The notes under the pieces were generated by a model, which saw only the letters and a list, made by a program, of their open reading frames with translations, did no database searches and was not told the origin of the DNA. A stretch of DNA of 64,000 nt from Hydrangea macrophylla (taxonomy: Eukaryota; Streptophyta; Magnoliopsida; Cornales; Hydrangeaceae), in assembly GCA_033977485.1 (NCBI GenBank), contig CM066985.1:75273045-75337044 (forward strand), given 5' to 3'. Numbering within the stretch: position 1 is the first letter of the stretch; the number at the start of each line of letters is the position of its first letter. The position numbers and the translations under genes were made by a program. This document shows, one piece after another, positions 43,157-55,282 of the stretch.

Positions 43157-44231
43157 ATGGGTGACCGAGAATTATCACCGCATACCCGACGTATGAATGA
43201 AATGGCAGAAATGATGGGGAATATGGGAGATATGATCCGGAACATAGCAGAACGATTACCTCAAACGCCTTCAATTGAAGTAGAACCAAGAACTGTAATG
43301 CATGTACCTGAGATTAGAGGTATGAGATCAGTATCTGAACAATTTGCTCGAAAGAAACCAATGGAATTCGATGGGACACCCGACCCAATGCTCGTAGAAC
43401 ATTGGATAATGGACATGGAACGCATCTTCCGATCTATCCCGATGACTGATAGGGAGAAAATGAAAAATGCAAGTGATATACTGAAGGGTGAAGCCCAGAA
43501 TTGGTGGGTAAATGTTCTAGATCAAGGGGCACCAATTTCTTGGGAGGGGTTCAAGGGGGAATTCAATCGTCGGTTCTTTCCCGAGCCGCCTACAATGCAA
43601 AAAAGCGAGAGTTTGATAACCTCAAGCAAGGGGACATGACCGTAACTGAGTATACTTCCAAGTACAACGCTTTGTTGAGATTTGGAAAGGGTTCAGTGCC
43701 AGAGGAGGAAGATAGGGTTTTGAAGAGGGTTTACGGGAAAATATCAGGTTAAGGGTAGAAACCTATGAGCATTCGACTATGGCAGCAGTGCAACAGACAG
43801 CGCTTGTGGCCGAGAGTGGAATGCAAAGATCGAGGCAAAATCAGTACGATAAACGGGGAAATGAGAGTGGTGATACGAACCAAGGCGAATCTTTCAAGAG
43901 GCCATTTCAAAGAGGCTCTAGTTCTAGTTTCAGTGACTTCAGGAGGACGCCAAGTAACATACCGTTGTGTTCACTTTGCAACCGACCACACTCAGGCCGA
44001 TGTTTCATAACCAAACCCCAAAACAGGAACCAAGGAGGGGGTAGTGCCAATTCAGCAACTGACATAAGAGGTAAATGTTATGACTGTGGAGTATTTGGGC
44101 ATCAAGCCAAGGATTGTCTGAGGAGACATTCCCAACAAGGAGCTAGTTCTATGGCTTCCAATGGGTCGAAGCCTAGACAGTCCAACGATGGGGGACAAAA
44201 GACAGAGCAATGTCTAGGGAGAGCATACTAG
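43157..44231 (+). pseudogene. Gypsy T gag
   Basis: Starts MGDRELSPH. The retrotransposon gag domain is clear (EHWIMDMERIFR, ILKGEAQNWWVNV, FNRRFF). A frameshift near 43600 moves the frame to the segment with MTVTEYTSKYNALLRF, and a stop follows near 43750. The third segment has the CCHC knuckle CYDCGVFGHQAKDC at about 44078-44119 and ends at a TAG at 44229-44231. It is typical of plant Gypsy chromoviruses and non-functional here. Confidence 0.85.
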
Positions 44232-44645
44232 ATGAATCCGGGAGACGTGGCTGCTTCAGAGACAATAGTCTCAGGTATGGTGCTTGTATGTTCGCACTTA
44301 GCACACATACTTATTGACTCAGGATCTATGCATTCATTTATATCGCATGCCTTTGTTGAACATTTGAATGTTAATTCGGCACCGTTAAGATATGAATTAT
44401 CTGTTGCCGTACCACTTAGTAAATCAATAATGACATCTATGATATACAAGAAGTATGAGATTTAACTAGGTGAGAAGTCGATGACCGTAGACCTTATACC
44501 AATTGGTGTGAACCATTTCGATGTGATATTAGGAATGGATTGGTTGGCACTTAACCAAGCTACCATAGATTGTGATGGAAAGAAGTTAATTTTTGATCAC
44601 CAGTACATGAAGCTTTTGTTTCCAAGGGAGTGGGTTTACACCGCC
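44232..44645 (+). pseudogene. Gypsy T aspartic protease
   Basis: The active-site motif reads ILIDSGSMHSFIS, a plant Gypsy DSG protease. The second conserved stretch, VILGMDWL, is at about 44525-44550. A stop at 44463-44465 splits the domain. Confidence 0.8.
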
Positions 44646-44679
44646 ACCGTATTTGATTTCGGCTATCTGAGCGGGTAAG

Positions 44680-45660
44680 TTGTTGAGAAAGGGATGTCGA
44701 GGATTCCTGTGTTTAGTGACTGATGTCTTAGTGACCGAATCCAGAGTGGAAGGCATTCCGATAGTACGAGAATACCCAGACATATTTCCTGATGACTTGC
44801 CAGATGTCCTTATTGAGAGGGAGATTGAATTCACTATTGAAATAATGTCAGACTCAAGACCTGTATCCAAGGCACCGTATAGAATGGCACCCATAGAACT
44901 GAAAGAGCTGAAGATTCAACTACAGGAACTACTTGACAAAGGTTTTATTCAACCTAGTATATCACTGTGGGGAGCTCTAGTGTTGTTTGTAAAGAAGAAG
45001 GATGGTTCGATGAGATTGTGTGTGGACTATCGAGAGCTAAACAAGTTGACAATCAAGAACAAGTATCCATTACCGAGAATTGATGACTTATTTGATCAAC
45101 TTCGTGGAGCATAAGTATTTTCCAAATAGACTTGAGATCGGGCTATCATCAATTGAAAGTGAAAGCGGAAGATGTAGAGAAGACAGCCTTCAGGACACGC
45201 TATGGATATTATGAGTTCTTAGTCATGCCATTTGGAGTTATCAATGCACTAGCAACGTTCATGGATCTTATGAACCGAGTCTTTAAGGACTACTTAGATG
45301 ATTTTGTGATAGTATTCATCGACGATATTCTGATCTATTCGCTAAGTGAGATAGAACAAGAGAACCACTTGATCGAGGTTAATACTTCAGAGATTGCGAG
45401 AGAAGTAACTATTCAAAAAATTCAAGAAATGTGAATTCTGGCTACCTAGCATTACTTTTCTTGGTCACATGATTGACAAGAATGGAGTTTCAGTTGATCC
45501 TCACAAAGTAAAAGCTGTATCTAATTGGCAGAGGGCAACATCTATATCTAAAATTCAGAATTTCCTAGGTTTAGCTGGATATTACCGCAGATTCATAGAG
45601 AATTTCTCAAGGATATCATTGCCAATGACGAAGTTGATGAGGAAGGGTATTATTTTTTAG
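44680..45660 (+). pseudogene. Gypsy T reverse transcriptase
   Basis: Segments in order: [48 protein letters not shown] and [14 protein letters not shown] up to a stop at 45112-45114. After a frameshift come [26 protein letters not shown] and the catalytic FIDDILIYS (45315-45341). Thumb/connection motifs GHMIDKNG and KIQNFLGLAGYYRRFI lie at about 45465-45600. Several stops make it inactive. Confidence 0.9.
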
Positions 45661-46058
45661 TGAAGTCAAGAGTGCGAAGACAGCTTTCTAGAGTTGAAGT
45701 CGCGGTTGACAAGAGCACCAATCTTGACAATACTATCTGGAACTAAAGGGTTTGTGATTTATAGTGATGCGTCACATCAGGGTTTGGGATGTGTACTTAT
45801 GCAAGGGGGTAAAGTAATTGCCTATGCTTCTAGACAGTTGAAGACACACGAGGTTAACTATCTAACTCACGATCTTGAATTGAATGCAGTGATCTATGCT
45901 TTGAAGATTTGAAGACACTACCTGTACGGGAAAAAATATGAGATCTTCACGGACCACAAGAGTTTGAAATACATCTTCACCTAACGGGACTTAAACATGA
46001 GACAACGAAGATGGTTGGAGTTGATGAAGGATTACGATCTTTTGATTGAATATCATCC
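45661..46058 (+). pseudogene. Gypsy T RNase H (interrupted by solo LTR)
   Basis: [45 protein letters not shown] and RRWLELMKDYDLLIEYHP. The domain stops at the solo LTR (46059) and resumes at 49283 with the GKANAVADALNRK motif, in register once the duplicated CATCC is counted once. Confidence 0.9.
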
Positions 46059-49000
46059 TGTAGACACCCCATTTTGTCGGTTATCAGATTTAGGAGACCC
46101 ATAGCTTGGTGGTTCACAATGATCGAAAAGACTCAAAAGGACTCCTGGAAGTTAGTTCTGCCTCTCAGAATGCTCAGAATGACCAAAATGCCCCTGAAAG
46201 CCCAAAAGCTCCCAGATTTGGACCAAAAGTTCTGGAAACATGCTACGTCGTAAGAAAAATGATAAAATGAGTTTTTAAGTAAAATCGGATGAAATCGTCA
46301 GCTCCCAGAGACCCTCGGAAGTCCCGGAAGTTTCCGGAAAGTCCCCGTTGACCGGTTTGACCAAGGTTTGACCAGGTTTGACCAAGGTTTGACCAAGTTT
46401 GACCAAGTTTGACCAAAATCATCCAAATTCGCCAGAATCATTCTAGATCATGTGGAAAGTGTTAAAATCAGTTTTAAAAGAAAATCGAGCGAAAACGTCA
46501 GCTCCTGGGAGCTCCCAGAAGTTTCTAGAACTTCCCGGGAATCCCAGGTTTGACTAGTTTGACCAAAATTTGACTTTAGAACCGGAGCACCATAATATTT
46601 TTCAAACATTTTTCATGGATACTAGAGGTCAATAGCTTTCCAACGGTATGTCGCACATAATTTTTGGATTTAAAACGAATTTATTATGAATTTCAAAAGG
46701 CGAAAAAGGCGATCAAATCGGCTTTTATCGCGAATACCGCAAAACTTTTCAAAGTGACCTATCCCTGAACTATTGTTTATGTAAAGTAGACTCCATTACC
46801 TTTCCAACGGTATATCACAACCTCAATTTGGAATTCGTATGCATTTTCTGTGAATTTCGGACGAAATAGGGCCTTTTCGCGAATACCGGAACCTCTGGGG
46901 GCCTAAACAGCATTATCTGGACGAAAGAGGAGCAGTGCCGCCGCGGCACTGGCCCACTGCCGTCGCGGCACTCCCCTCCAGAACAGTCCATTTTTGTAAT
47001 ATTTTTTGGGGGTTCATTTTGAGTAATTGAAAACCAAAACGACGTAGTTTTATGATTTCAGATGTTTGGGACCAATGGGAATACTTCTAAAACCCCAAAA
47101 CCACCCCAAGTTGGCCTATATAAACACCCCATTACTCTTCATTTTGGGGGGGTCAAATGAAACCTTAGAAAAAGTTTGGGAGAGAAAGTTGTAGAGATAA
47201 GGCTAGAATAGAGAGAAAGAAGCTTCCTTCTTTGATTTTTCAAAACAAAAGTGAGTTCTAAACTTTGTTTTTACTTCATTACTTCCATTTACTTCAACAT
47301 TCAATACTCCCAACCACCATTCTAGTGAGCATTTAAGAGAGTGGAAGCTTCTTCCATGTCTAGTGTCATTACATATGAGTGAAACACCAATCTACAAGTT
47401 CAATGCTTCATGAATATCATCTATTGATCATTATCTACTTGCTTGTTTATTTATTGTTCATCTCTTCTTATCTCATTTCTTTTTTATTTTCTTTATTTAC
47501 TTACTAGTTCATCATCATCTAAGTGATGACATGAAGTTTGGGGTGAGTGAATCCTTATGGATAGTAGCTCTTGACCTCAAAAACATGTTTGATAGATGAT
47601 GATCATAACCTCAATACTTCCAAGATATCCTTGAAATGTATTGAAGTTATGTTCAAAATAAAATAAATCTCTCCAACAATCTTGGAGGTTCTTGATGATA
47701 AGTTTGATGTTGACATTTTAAGTGGCTATAATCCTTATTGAGTATTGAAAATATGCTTTCAAAACATCTGTTTCAAAAACCCCTCTCAATCCCTCTCATT
47801 TTGGTTTCAAGAAACAAAACCTTGTTTTCTCCAAAATCTTCAAAACAATGAGTCAAAACAGTGAGTGAGCCGAGTTCAAAGATTTCTCTAGAACTCAATA
47901 CTCAACATATGGATGCAAGGCCACTTGGAAAGTCTTCCTAACTCATTGGAGAACACCCATGATTTTTGGTTTGACTTGGGAGTACTTGGAAATGGTCCAT
48001 TTGGACCCAAACATTCCTTCCAGACATTCTGTCTTTGCTGTCACAGCAGCTAGGTCCACTTCCGACCTCTTTTCCAGAAAACTTTTCCAAAAGGGGTGGT
48101 CCTAACTTATTTTTTCCTTAAACTTCAATGTCTTAGGAAACTTTCTGTATAAAATGGGCCTCTAGATCATTCGTTTTCATTTTCTAAGATTTTTCAACAT
48201 TTCTCTCAATCTGTGATAGCTATCCAAGATTGGCCATTTGGGTTGTATTCTAGACACAATAAGGAAGATCTCCATAAAAAATAATGCATTGAAAACACTC
48301 CTAACCCCTTGTTTCAATTTCCAAAAGATCATGCTACTGTTCTGTCCACTATTCACAGCAAGCACATTTTAATTTTCATTCTTTGATTTGATGCTTGTAT
48401 GCATTCCAAATTAGTTCATATCTTAGGGAGTAGTTCATACTACATTTTTACATATCCCATGTTGATTTCATTCATTCATTCATACACATTTTAGACTTCT
48501 AAGTCATTCTAGAAATCCATGTACCCAAAACACACTACAACATTTGCACATTTTAGATACATACATTGCATTCATGCAAGATTTGGGGTTTTTGTAACTC
48601 TTAATCTAAGAAGATTATAAGGAATGAACTCGATCACACGTTCATGCTTCCCCTTGATCTAATCATCCTTTCTCATCCGTCCCGGGGATTGAGAGGTCTT
48701 CTTTTCTCAAAGAATAACATGCATCATACTAGCTTGCTAAGCATATTTTGATTTCTTTGTTTATTTGTTTCAAGAACAATTCATGTCCCCCTTTAGATTA
48801 GGAAGTCTTGATTATTTGATATATGATTAGACGATTTTTCCTAGGTTTATTTGTGTGATCTTTCACTTTACATTGTATGATATTTGACTTAGATCTTATG
48901 AATGATATTTTATCTTTAGATCATCCATTTTCAAGTTTCTTATGTAATGTAATATACTATCATAGTATTAATTACCGAACCATACATAGTATAAGATGAT

Positions 49001-49282
49001 TATTTGGATGCTAATTGAGGCCCGTCGAAAGACGGGACGAGTTGAGGGTGTTTTAGTCGCGACAAAGGCTCCTTCCTCTCTCGTACCAAAACCCCGAACC
49101 AAGTTCTTTGGTTATGAAGGGCCGGTGCCCTTTATCCATTTGGGTGAGTCAAAATTAGGTTTCTTGGTTCCTTAAAGACCAAGTGGCGACTCTGTATCTG
49201 TTTTCAACAGACCATTTTCTTTCTTTGATCCAAATCAATTTCAAACGAAAACAAACAAAGCGGTGGAAGCCCGGTGTCCACA
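46059..49282 (-). mobile_element. 3.2-kb solo LTR (family S), minus orientation
   Basis: 3224 bp from TGTAGACACCCCATTT to CCGGTGTCCACA on the plus strand, with perfect CATCC duplications at 46054-46058 and 49283-49287. It is the same family as 34268-37478 but inverted. It holds a W-box-like TTGACC array (46348-46416) and a GC-rich palindromic pair (46934-46972). No internal region. Confidence 0.92.
46348..46416. repeat. Array of seven TTGACC motifs
   Basis: TTGACC occurs seven times in 69 bp, six of them as TTTGACC, separated by GG, AAGG, AGG or AAG. TTGACC is the core of the W-box bound by plant WRKY factors. In the sister copy (37155-37190) only three remain, as GGTCAAA/GGTCAAC. Confidence 0.85.
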
Positions 49283-50690
49283 CATCCAGGAAAGGCTAAT
49301 GCAGTAGCCGATGCATTAAACCGGAAGACGCCAAGGAACTTAGCCAACGAGCTAACACAACAAAAAGAATTGGTAAAGGAAATGGAACGCTTAGAATTGG
49401 ATGTGATTCTAGAGACTAGTGGTGGCTTAATGATGGCAATCATAGCACACCCAGATATCATTGATGAGATCAAGAGGGAACAATTTCACGATGTCTACCT
49501 GTGCAAAATGATAGACGAGATACCTTTGGGAAAACGACCTAGTTTTATGTTAGAATGAGGAACCTTGAAGCTTGGAAATCGTTTATGTGTACCGAATGTA
49601 AAGGACTTGAGAGAGAGGATTCGAGAGGAAGCACATAGCACTATATAATCAGTTCACCCAGGAAACAACAAAATGTATCGAAACTTACGCGAAATTTTTT
49701 GGTGGAAGGGTATGAAGCGTGAAATCGGTAAGTATGTCTCAGAGTGTTCGGCATGTCAGTAGGTCAAAGCAGAGAGACAAGTACCTGCAGGATTACTATA
49801 ACCATTACCCGTGTTAGAATGGAAGTGGGATACGATTACAATGGATTTTGTATTTGGATTTCCACGATTGTTTAAGAAGAATGACACGATTTGGGTTATA
49901 GTTGATCGATTGACAAAGTCAGCTCATTTTTTACCGATCAAGACTACTAAACCTTCGAAGTTAGATGAGTTGTATGTGAAAGAGATTGTAAGACTACACG
50001 GAGTCCTAACAGTGATTCTATCAGACCGCGATAGTAGTTTTACGTCGAGGTTTTGGGGAAGTCTACAGAAGGCTATGGGTACGAAGTTGAGTTTCAGTAC
50101 CGCATTTCATCCTCAGATTGACGGGCAGTCAGAACGTATGATTCAGACATTAGAGGATATGTTGAGACTTTGTGTTCTAGGTTTTAGGACTAATTGGGAG
50201 AAACACCTACTGTTAATTGAGTTTGCTTATAACAACGGTTTTCAGTTAAGTATTGGAATGGCACTGTATGAAGCTTTGTATGGGCGTAAGTGTCGATCAC
50301 CAGTTTGTTGGATCAAGGTTGGATAAAGAAAGTTTTTTAGGACCTGAACTAATACAGGTGACTACTGAGAATGTGAGTTAATCCAAGAGCGACATAAGGT
50401 AGCTTAGAGTCGTTATAAGCGTTACACGGACTCAAAACGGCGACTGATGACATTCGAAGTTGGTGACTTTGTATACTTGCGAGTTTCACCTTCAAAAGAT
50501 ATTATTCGATTCAGAAAGAGGGGAAAACTCAATCCGAGATTCGTATGACCTTTTGAGATCCTAGAAAGGGTAGGTCCAGTGGCTTACCAGTTTGCATTGT
50601 CATCAGAGTTGGAACATGTGCACAATGTATTTCATGTATCAATGTTGAGATGATGTATGATAGATACGAGTAAGATCGTAGTACTAGAAC
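49283..50690 (+). pseudogene. Gypsy T RNase H end and integrase
   Basis: Resumes the RNase H end (GKANAVADALNRK). Then comes the integrase zinc-binding zone (VHPGNNKMYRNLR, WWKGMKREI, CSACQ at about 49650-49760) with stops. The DDE core follows in an open stretch 49811-50326: WDTITMDFVFGFP, VILSDRDSSFTSRFW, FHPQIDGQSERMIQTLEDML. The C-terminal GPY-type region is at about 50520-50650. Stops at several places make it non-functional. Confidence 0.88.
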
Positions 50691-50890
50691 CATTACAGAT
50701 TCAAGAAGACTTAACCCATATAGAACATCCAGTAGAAATCTTTGGATCAGAAATAACAAGTACTGAGAACGAAGACGATTCCAATGGTGAAAGTGTTATG
50801 GCGTAGTCACACGGTTGAAGAGGCTACATGAGAAAATGAGGAAGAGATGAAGAATGAGTATCTATACCTATTTGATGTATGAGGGATAAG
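50691..50890 (+). pseudogene. Gypsy T chromodomain remnant
   Basis: EPLQIQEDLTHIEHPVEI is followed, after a frame change, by a stretch reading VLRTKTIPMVKVLWR, the usual C-terminal chromodomain of plant chromoviruses. This supports a Tekay-like or related chromovirus lineage, which tends to target heterochromatin. Confidence 0.7.
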
Positions 50891-50908
50891 TTTGCGGACA
50901 AACGTCCT

Positions 50909-50924
50909 TTTTGGAGGGGAGAGT
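50909..50924 (+). promoter_or_regulatory. Gypsy T polypurine tract
   Basis: TTTTGGAGGGGAGAGT directly precedes the 3' LTR (50925), the expected plus-strand primer. Confidence 0.85.
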
Positions 50925-53675
50925 TGTCACACCCGTTCCAGAATTTCATGGTTTTAGCATGCATGTTTGAAATTTTATGAATTTTCAATGTTCTTTGATA
51001 ACGGTGGAAGAGGTTGACAGTGGGTCAACGGTGAGGTGTTAGTTAAGACACGGGAACATGGTACTTCATGTTGCATTGGCATGAGTAAATGACATTTATG
51101 TGATTTGAATGTTATTTGACTTTTATGGTATTTCATGAATAGTGAATTATACATGTGTAATATAATTTATGATAATGTCGATGTTGTTAAATATCATTTA
51201 GAGAAATATGGTGAGAACGCAAGTGTCATGTTATATAAAAAGGTAGGTTGTGTAGAGATTCCACGAAAATTTAGTTTCTGAATGTAATTTTGGACCCAAA
51301 CGAGACTTAGTAAAAAACTTTTGTAAATTTTAGTTTTCACTGGTAAAAGCATAAAATGGACGTGTACGACATTTCATGAGTTAATTAGAAGTTTTGAGAA
51401 CTCGTAGGGAAGTAAACGCGATTCCGGAAGAGTTTGTCTATAAATAGAGGGGGGTGAGAATTCATTTATCACAAAACCTTATATAATATCTTGAGAGAGG
51501 AGAGAGAAAGGAGATTTGATCCTACGAGCTTGGCGACGACGATCGGCGACCTTTCGTCCGTCAAATTTTCTCCCGATTCTAGATTTGGACTCGTGGAGGT
51601 AAGATCTTCATTTTGATATCACTTAGGCCACGTTTGGCCAACATTTGTAAAAATCTAATTTCTTGAATTTTGGAGAAAACCTAGTAAAACTTATAAAAAT
51701 CGCCTGAAATTCGAGATCCCACGTTTAATTGGCCCTCTAGTCGATCCTTCGAAGTTTGAGAGGAATCACATGAGGTATGAAGTTCTAACTTGTGAAATAT
51801 AGAGAAATACATGTTTTAGATTTCGACAATGAAATTGAGATTCGAGCAAAATTCATGTGTTAGTCTTAGGCCGTTACTTATGCACGTGATTAAATGTGAA
51901 AAGCATGTCTAAATTTGTGCGAGCACGTTGAGTTGTCTCTGTGGGTTAATGGGGGGACTTATACAAATTCATGTCGGAATAAGCTTCTTGATGTTTGAGA
52001 AATTTAGTAGCGACGACTACTATGCATGGTTTAAGGCTTGGATTTGCCAGGGCACTTGGGGGGATGAAATGGTTGTAGGCTTGGACTAGCCATTGACATT
52101 GCGGTTTAAGGCTTGGACTTGCCGCTACCGGATGAATGCGTATTTTTCTCCCTAGAGACTATTGATATGATTTATGAGATTAAGGCATGTTTTGTCATAT
52201 ATTGCATATGCTAGAACTTGTGCACTCAGCATATAACTGAGCAGTGGAGACTTACTCCATTGTAGGTAAAAAGAAAGACAAAAAGAAGCGTGAGGAGTGA
52301 GGCCGTTGTGGAACGCCGGGGAATCACTTTATTCATATCTTTTGTTCTCTTTTCCTTAAACTTGTATAAGGATTTGGGAAGTTGAAATAGATTGTAATAG
52401 AATCATGGTTTAGTTTCGTAGTACTGTAATTTTGTATTCGAACTCCTGTATTTATGTTTTTAACCGTGGTAATATAGTGGGGGTTATTTTAGTTTTGATT
52501 GGAAGGCCCTTGGTGGAGTCCTGCTGAATGCTCAACAATCTGCAAGGGATCAGCCGACTGATTTCTTGTTCAGTCGACTGGACTACTGTTCAATTTTGCA
52601 AACTGCTTTTAATGTGTCAAATCCAGTCGACTGGTCAATGTTTCAGTCGATTGGACAACTGATGGTAAATCTGGGTTTTTGATTCTGCTAGAGGCACATT
52701 CGACTGGTAGGATCTAGTCGACCGAAAAATGAAGGCCCCAGTCGACTGGACTCCAGTCACAGTCGACTGGACGGGCTGGTGAATTTTGAAAACCTTTCTA
52801 CTTTAGGTCTTCAGTCAACTGGACTCCTGATCCAGTCGATTGGACCTCTGTTTTCAGAAATGAATTCTTTTGGGAAGTATTCCAACTGACAAAACTTTAT
52901 AACTCTGATTTTAAATAGATTTGACTTATGTTTCCGCTGCTATTCACACTTTAATGAACTGGATAAGCCTTGATGGCGTGCCACGTGTCCTATATCCGCG
53001 CGTAGCGGGATGCGTTGTGACAGATTTGTAACCCTTTTTCATGGTTTTTTTTCTTTTTATTTTTTTTGTATTTTTTTTAACCTTGAGCATTGAAGAAATT
53101 GGTAGTGTTCAGATCTTCAAAATAGAACAAATTTTCAATGTTCCACCTAATACCACCATACAAATTCTTAATGTTCTACCAAGCACCATAGAATAAATCT
53201 ACATTGTTCGACCTAATCCCACACAACATTTGAAAAATGTTCCACCAATATCCATTGAACAAGTCTGAAATCTATGAAGAGGTTAGTGTTACCGTGAAAA
53301 TCACAAATATGGAGAAGTCTTCTTCAAGTGAAAATTACACCACCATGGCTTCTTCAAAGTCGTGAGTCACTGCTGTAATCTTTTGGTGTAATTAGTTAGG
53401 GTTTGGTTGCAAATTACAAAGGGAAGATGATTATGATGAATATCGTGGGTGTAGAGAGTAAATGAAATGGGAGATAAAAGGAGGGTGTATAAAGTAGTTA
53501 GGGTTATTTTGGGAATAGAGGGTGGCTGTAGAGAGTAGGTTGTTTTAATTTTAATTGGAATGATGGGTGTAAAGAGAAAATGAGGTGGGTGCGGATAGAA
53601 TTACCCTTTATATTATTATTAACCCAACATAATTACATTTTTCACCCTTACAGTTTAGCGGAATGGGTCGTGACA
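50925..53675 (+). repeat. 3' LTR of Gypsy T
   Basis: 2751 bp starting TGTCACACCCGTTCCAGAA and ending GGGTCGTGACA. It is collinear with 39282-42023 with scattered substitutions, many of them transitions. The TATA box is at 51439-51446. It is followed not by a target duplication but by a second primer site. Confidence 0.92.
52571..52769. repeat. Palindrome cluster CAGTCGACTG (4 perfect copies)
   Basis: Perfect copies start at 52571, 52624, 52739 and 52760. One-base variants surround them (CAGCCGACTG, CAGTCGATTG, CAGTCAACTG). It is homologous to 40902-41193, but different copies are damaged in the two LTRs. Confidence 0.9.
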
Positions 53676-54211
53676 TTTATTGGTATCAAAGCTAGAGGTA
53701 ACAAAACTTTGGGAACGTTCGACGACGAGTGGAGTGTTGAGTGAATTGTCACATATTCTAGAATGCAGCCATACATGGTAGAGATATTTTGATGCATATG
53801 TATGTTGTTTACATACATGATATTGTTCTTGTCATACATGCATAGTATTTATGCATCGAGATTAACAGGTTGAATAATCACGGGTGACCGAGAATTATCA
53901 CCACATACCCGACGTATGAATGAAATGGCAGAAATGATGGGGAATATGGGAGATATGATCTGAAACATAGCAGAACGATTACCTCAAACGCCTTCAATTG
54001 AAGTAGAACCAACAATTGTAATGCATGCACCTGAGAACAGAGGTATGAGATCAGTATCTGAACAATTTGCTCGAAAGAAACCAATGGGATTCTATGCGAC
54101 ACCCGACCCGAAGCTCGCAGAACATTGGATAATGGACATGGAATGCATCTTCCGATCTATCCCGATGACCGATAAGGAGAAAATGGAAAATGCAAGTGAT
54201 GTACTGAAGGG
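53676..54211 (+). mobile_element. Truncated second Gypsy T internal region
   Basis: Repeats the leader, primer site and gag start of Gypsy T (42024-43490) without the hAT insertion. The match stops near 54211, after the CTGAAGGG word. Its initiator is ACG rather than ATG at 53880-53882, and gag has a stop at about 53961. The LTR-internal-LTR-internal arrangement points to unequal recombination or an adjacent older element. Confidence 0.88.
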
Positions 54212-54333
54212 TGTATATTTCAATGTTAATCATTCCGATACAATTCTTGAACCCCCTTTACACTACACCCACCACTCAATGATACTTTCTTATTACAATT
54301 TCACCCCTCTACAAAATGATGTTGAAGGCATGT

Positions 54334-54374
<41 letters not shown>

Positions 54375-55282
54375 TCTCTCTCTCTCGTGTCTCTATACTC
54401 TTCTCCCCGTTCAACGCTTGCATTGCTACTTCACTTCCTCTGTAACACTCTTGTCATGACTCATAATCATCCTTCACACTCACCACCAAGATGGCACCCC
54501 CATAGCACAAATGAAAATACAATACATATGTGTGTGTGTGTTATGGCCATAATACATATAATACATACCACCACCAACTAAATCAATATTTACTAATACA
54601 ATTTGTATGTGTGTGTACTAATACATTTTCATATTGTAACCTCCCTAGGATTTGCGTGTATATTCTATTCATTAATACCCACACAAATTCTACTATATTT
54701 ACACGAGTGAGTTAATAAGATAAATCTATTTGTGGTAAAATACTCTTTACATCCCTGTAGTTTCCACCGACTTTCAAAATGGTCCCTCTAGTTTCAATTT
54801 CACCAATTTACACCTTTTAGCTAGTTTCAAATTTGTTCCCCCAAAAAAAGATTCAAAAATTGTTCCAATTTGCCCCGGCCATTAGTAGCCGTCATGAAAC
54901 ACTAACGGAGTTGCTGCACGTGATAAAAAAAAAAAAAAAAAACTCAAGGGCAAATTGGGTATAAACCCATTCGTAAGTTCAATCTCCATCCCAAAAAACC
55001 CTAGTTTACCATAAATATCTGTGCCACACTTTCTGGTAAGAACGAAGTTGTCTGGAGTGCAAAGTCTAGGGTTTTTCCAAAGAAAGTGATAACTTTTTTC
55101 TTTGACGGAGGGACCACACCCTGCAATGGTAAAAATTATTCCTCTTTGCCCTGTATGTTCGAATATGTGATTTTTGATTTTCCATTTCGGATTGTGTGGC
55201 TTTGATCTTTACTTTTTCTATGCTAATAGGGATGTTCTGTTCTTGGTTAGTGATACGTATGAAAATATTCAACCAAGTGAGT
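54212..55282. other. Intergenic with CT and TG microsatellites
   Basis: A CT microsatellite at about 54337-54386 and a TG run near 54528-54540. 54745-54930 has a generic plant repeat look (CCCTGTAGTTTCCACC). A16+ lies at about 54927-54942. No gene is recognised; the longest frame here is gag remnant fused by chance to the CT microsatellite. Confidence 0.45.

Noticed and set aside
54021..54581. 186-codon frame
   Set aside because: It joins a gag remnant to a CT microsatellite across the 54211 breakpoint. It is a chance fusion, not a gene.
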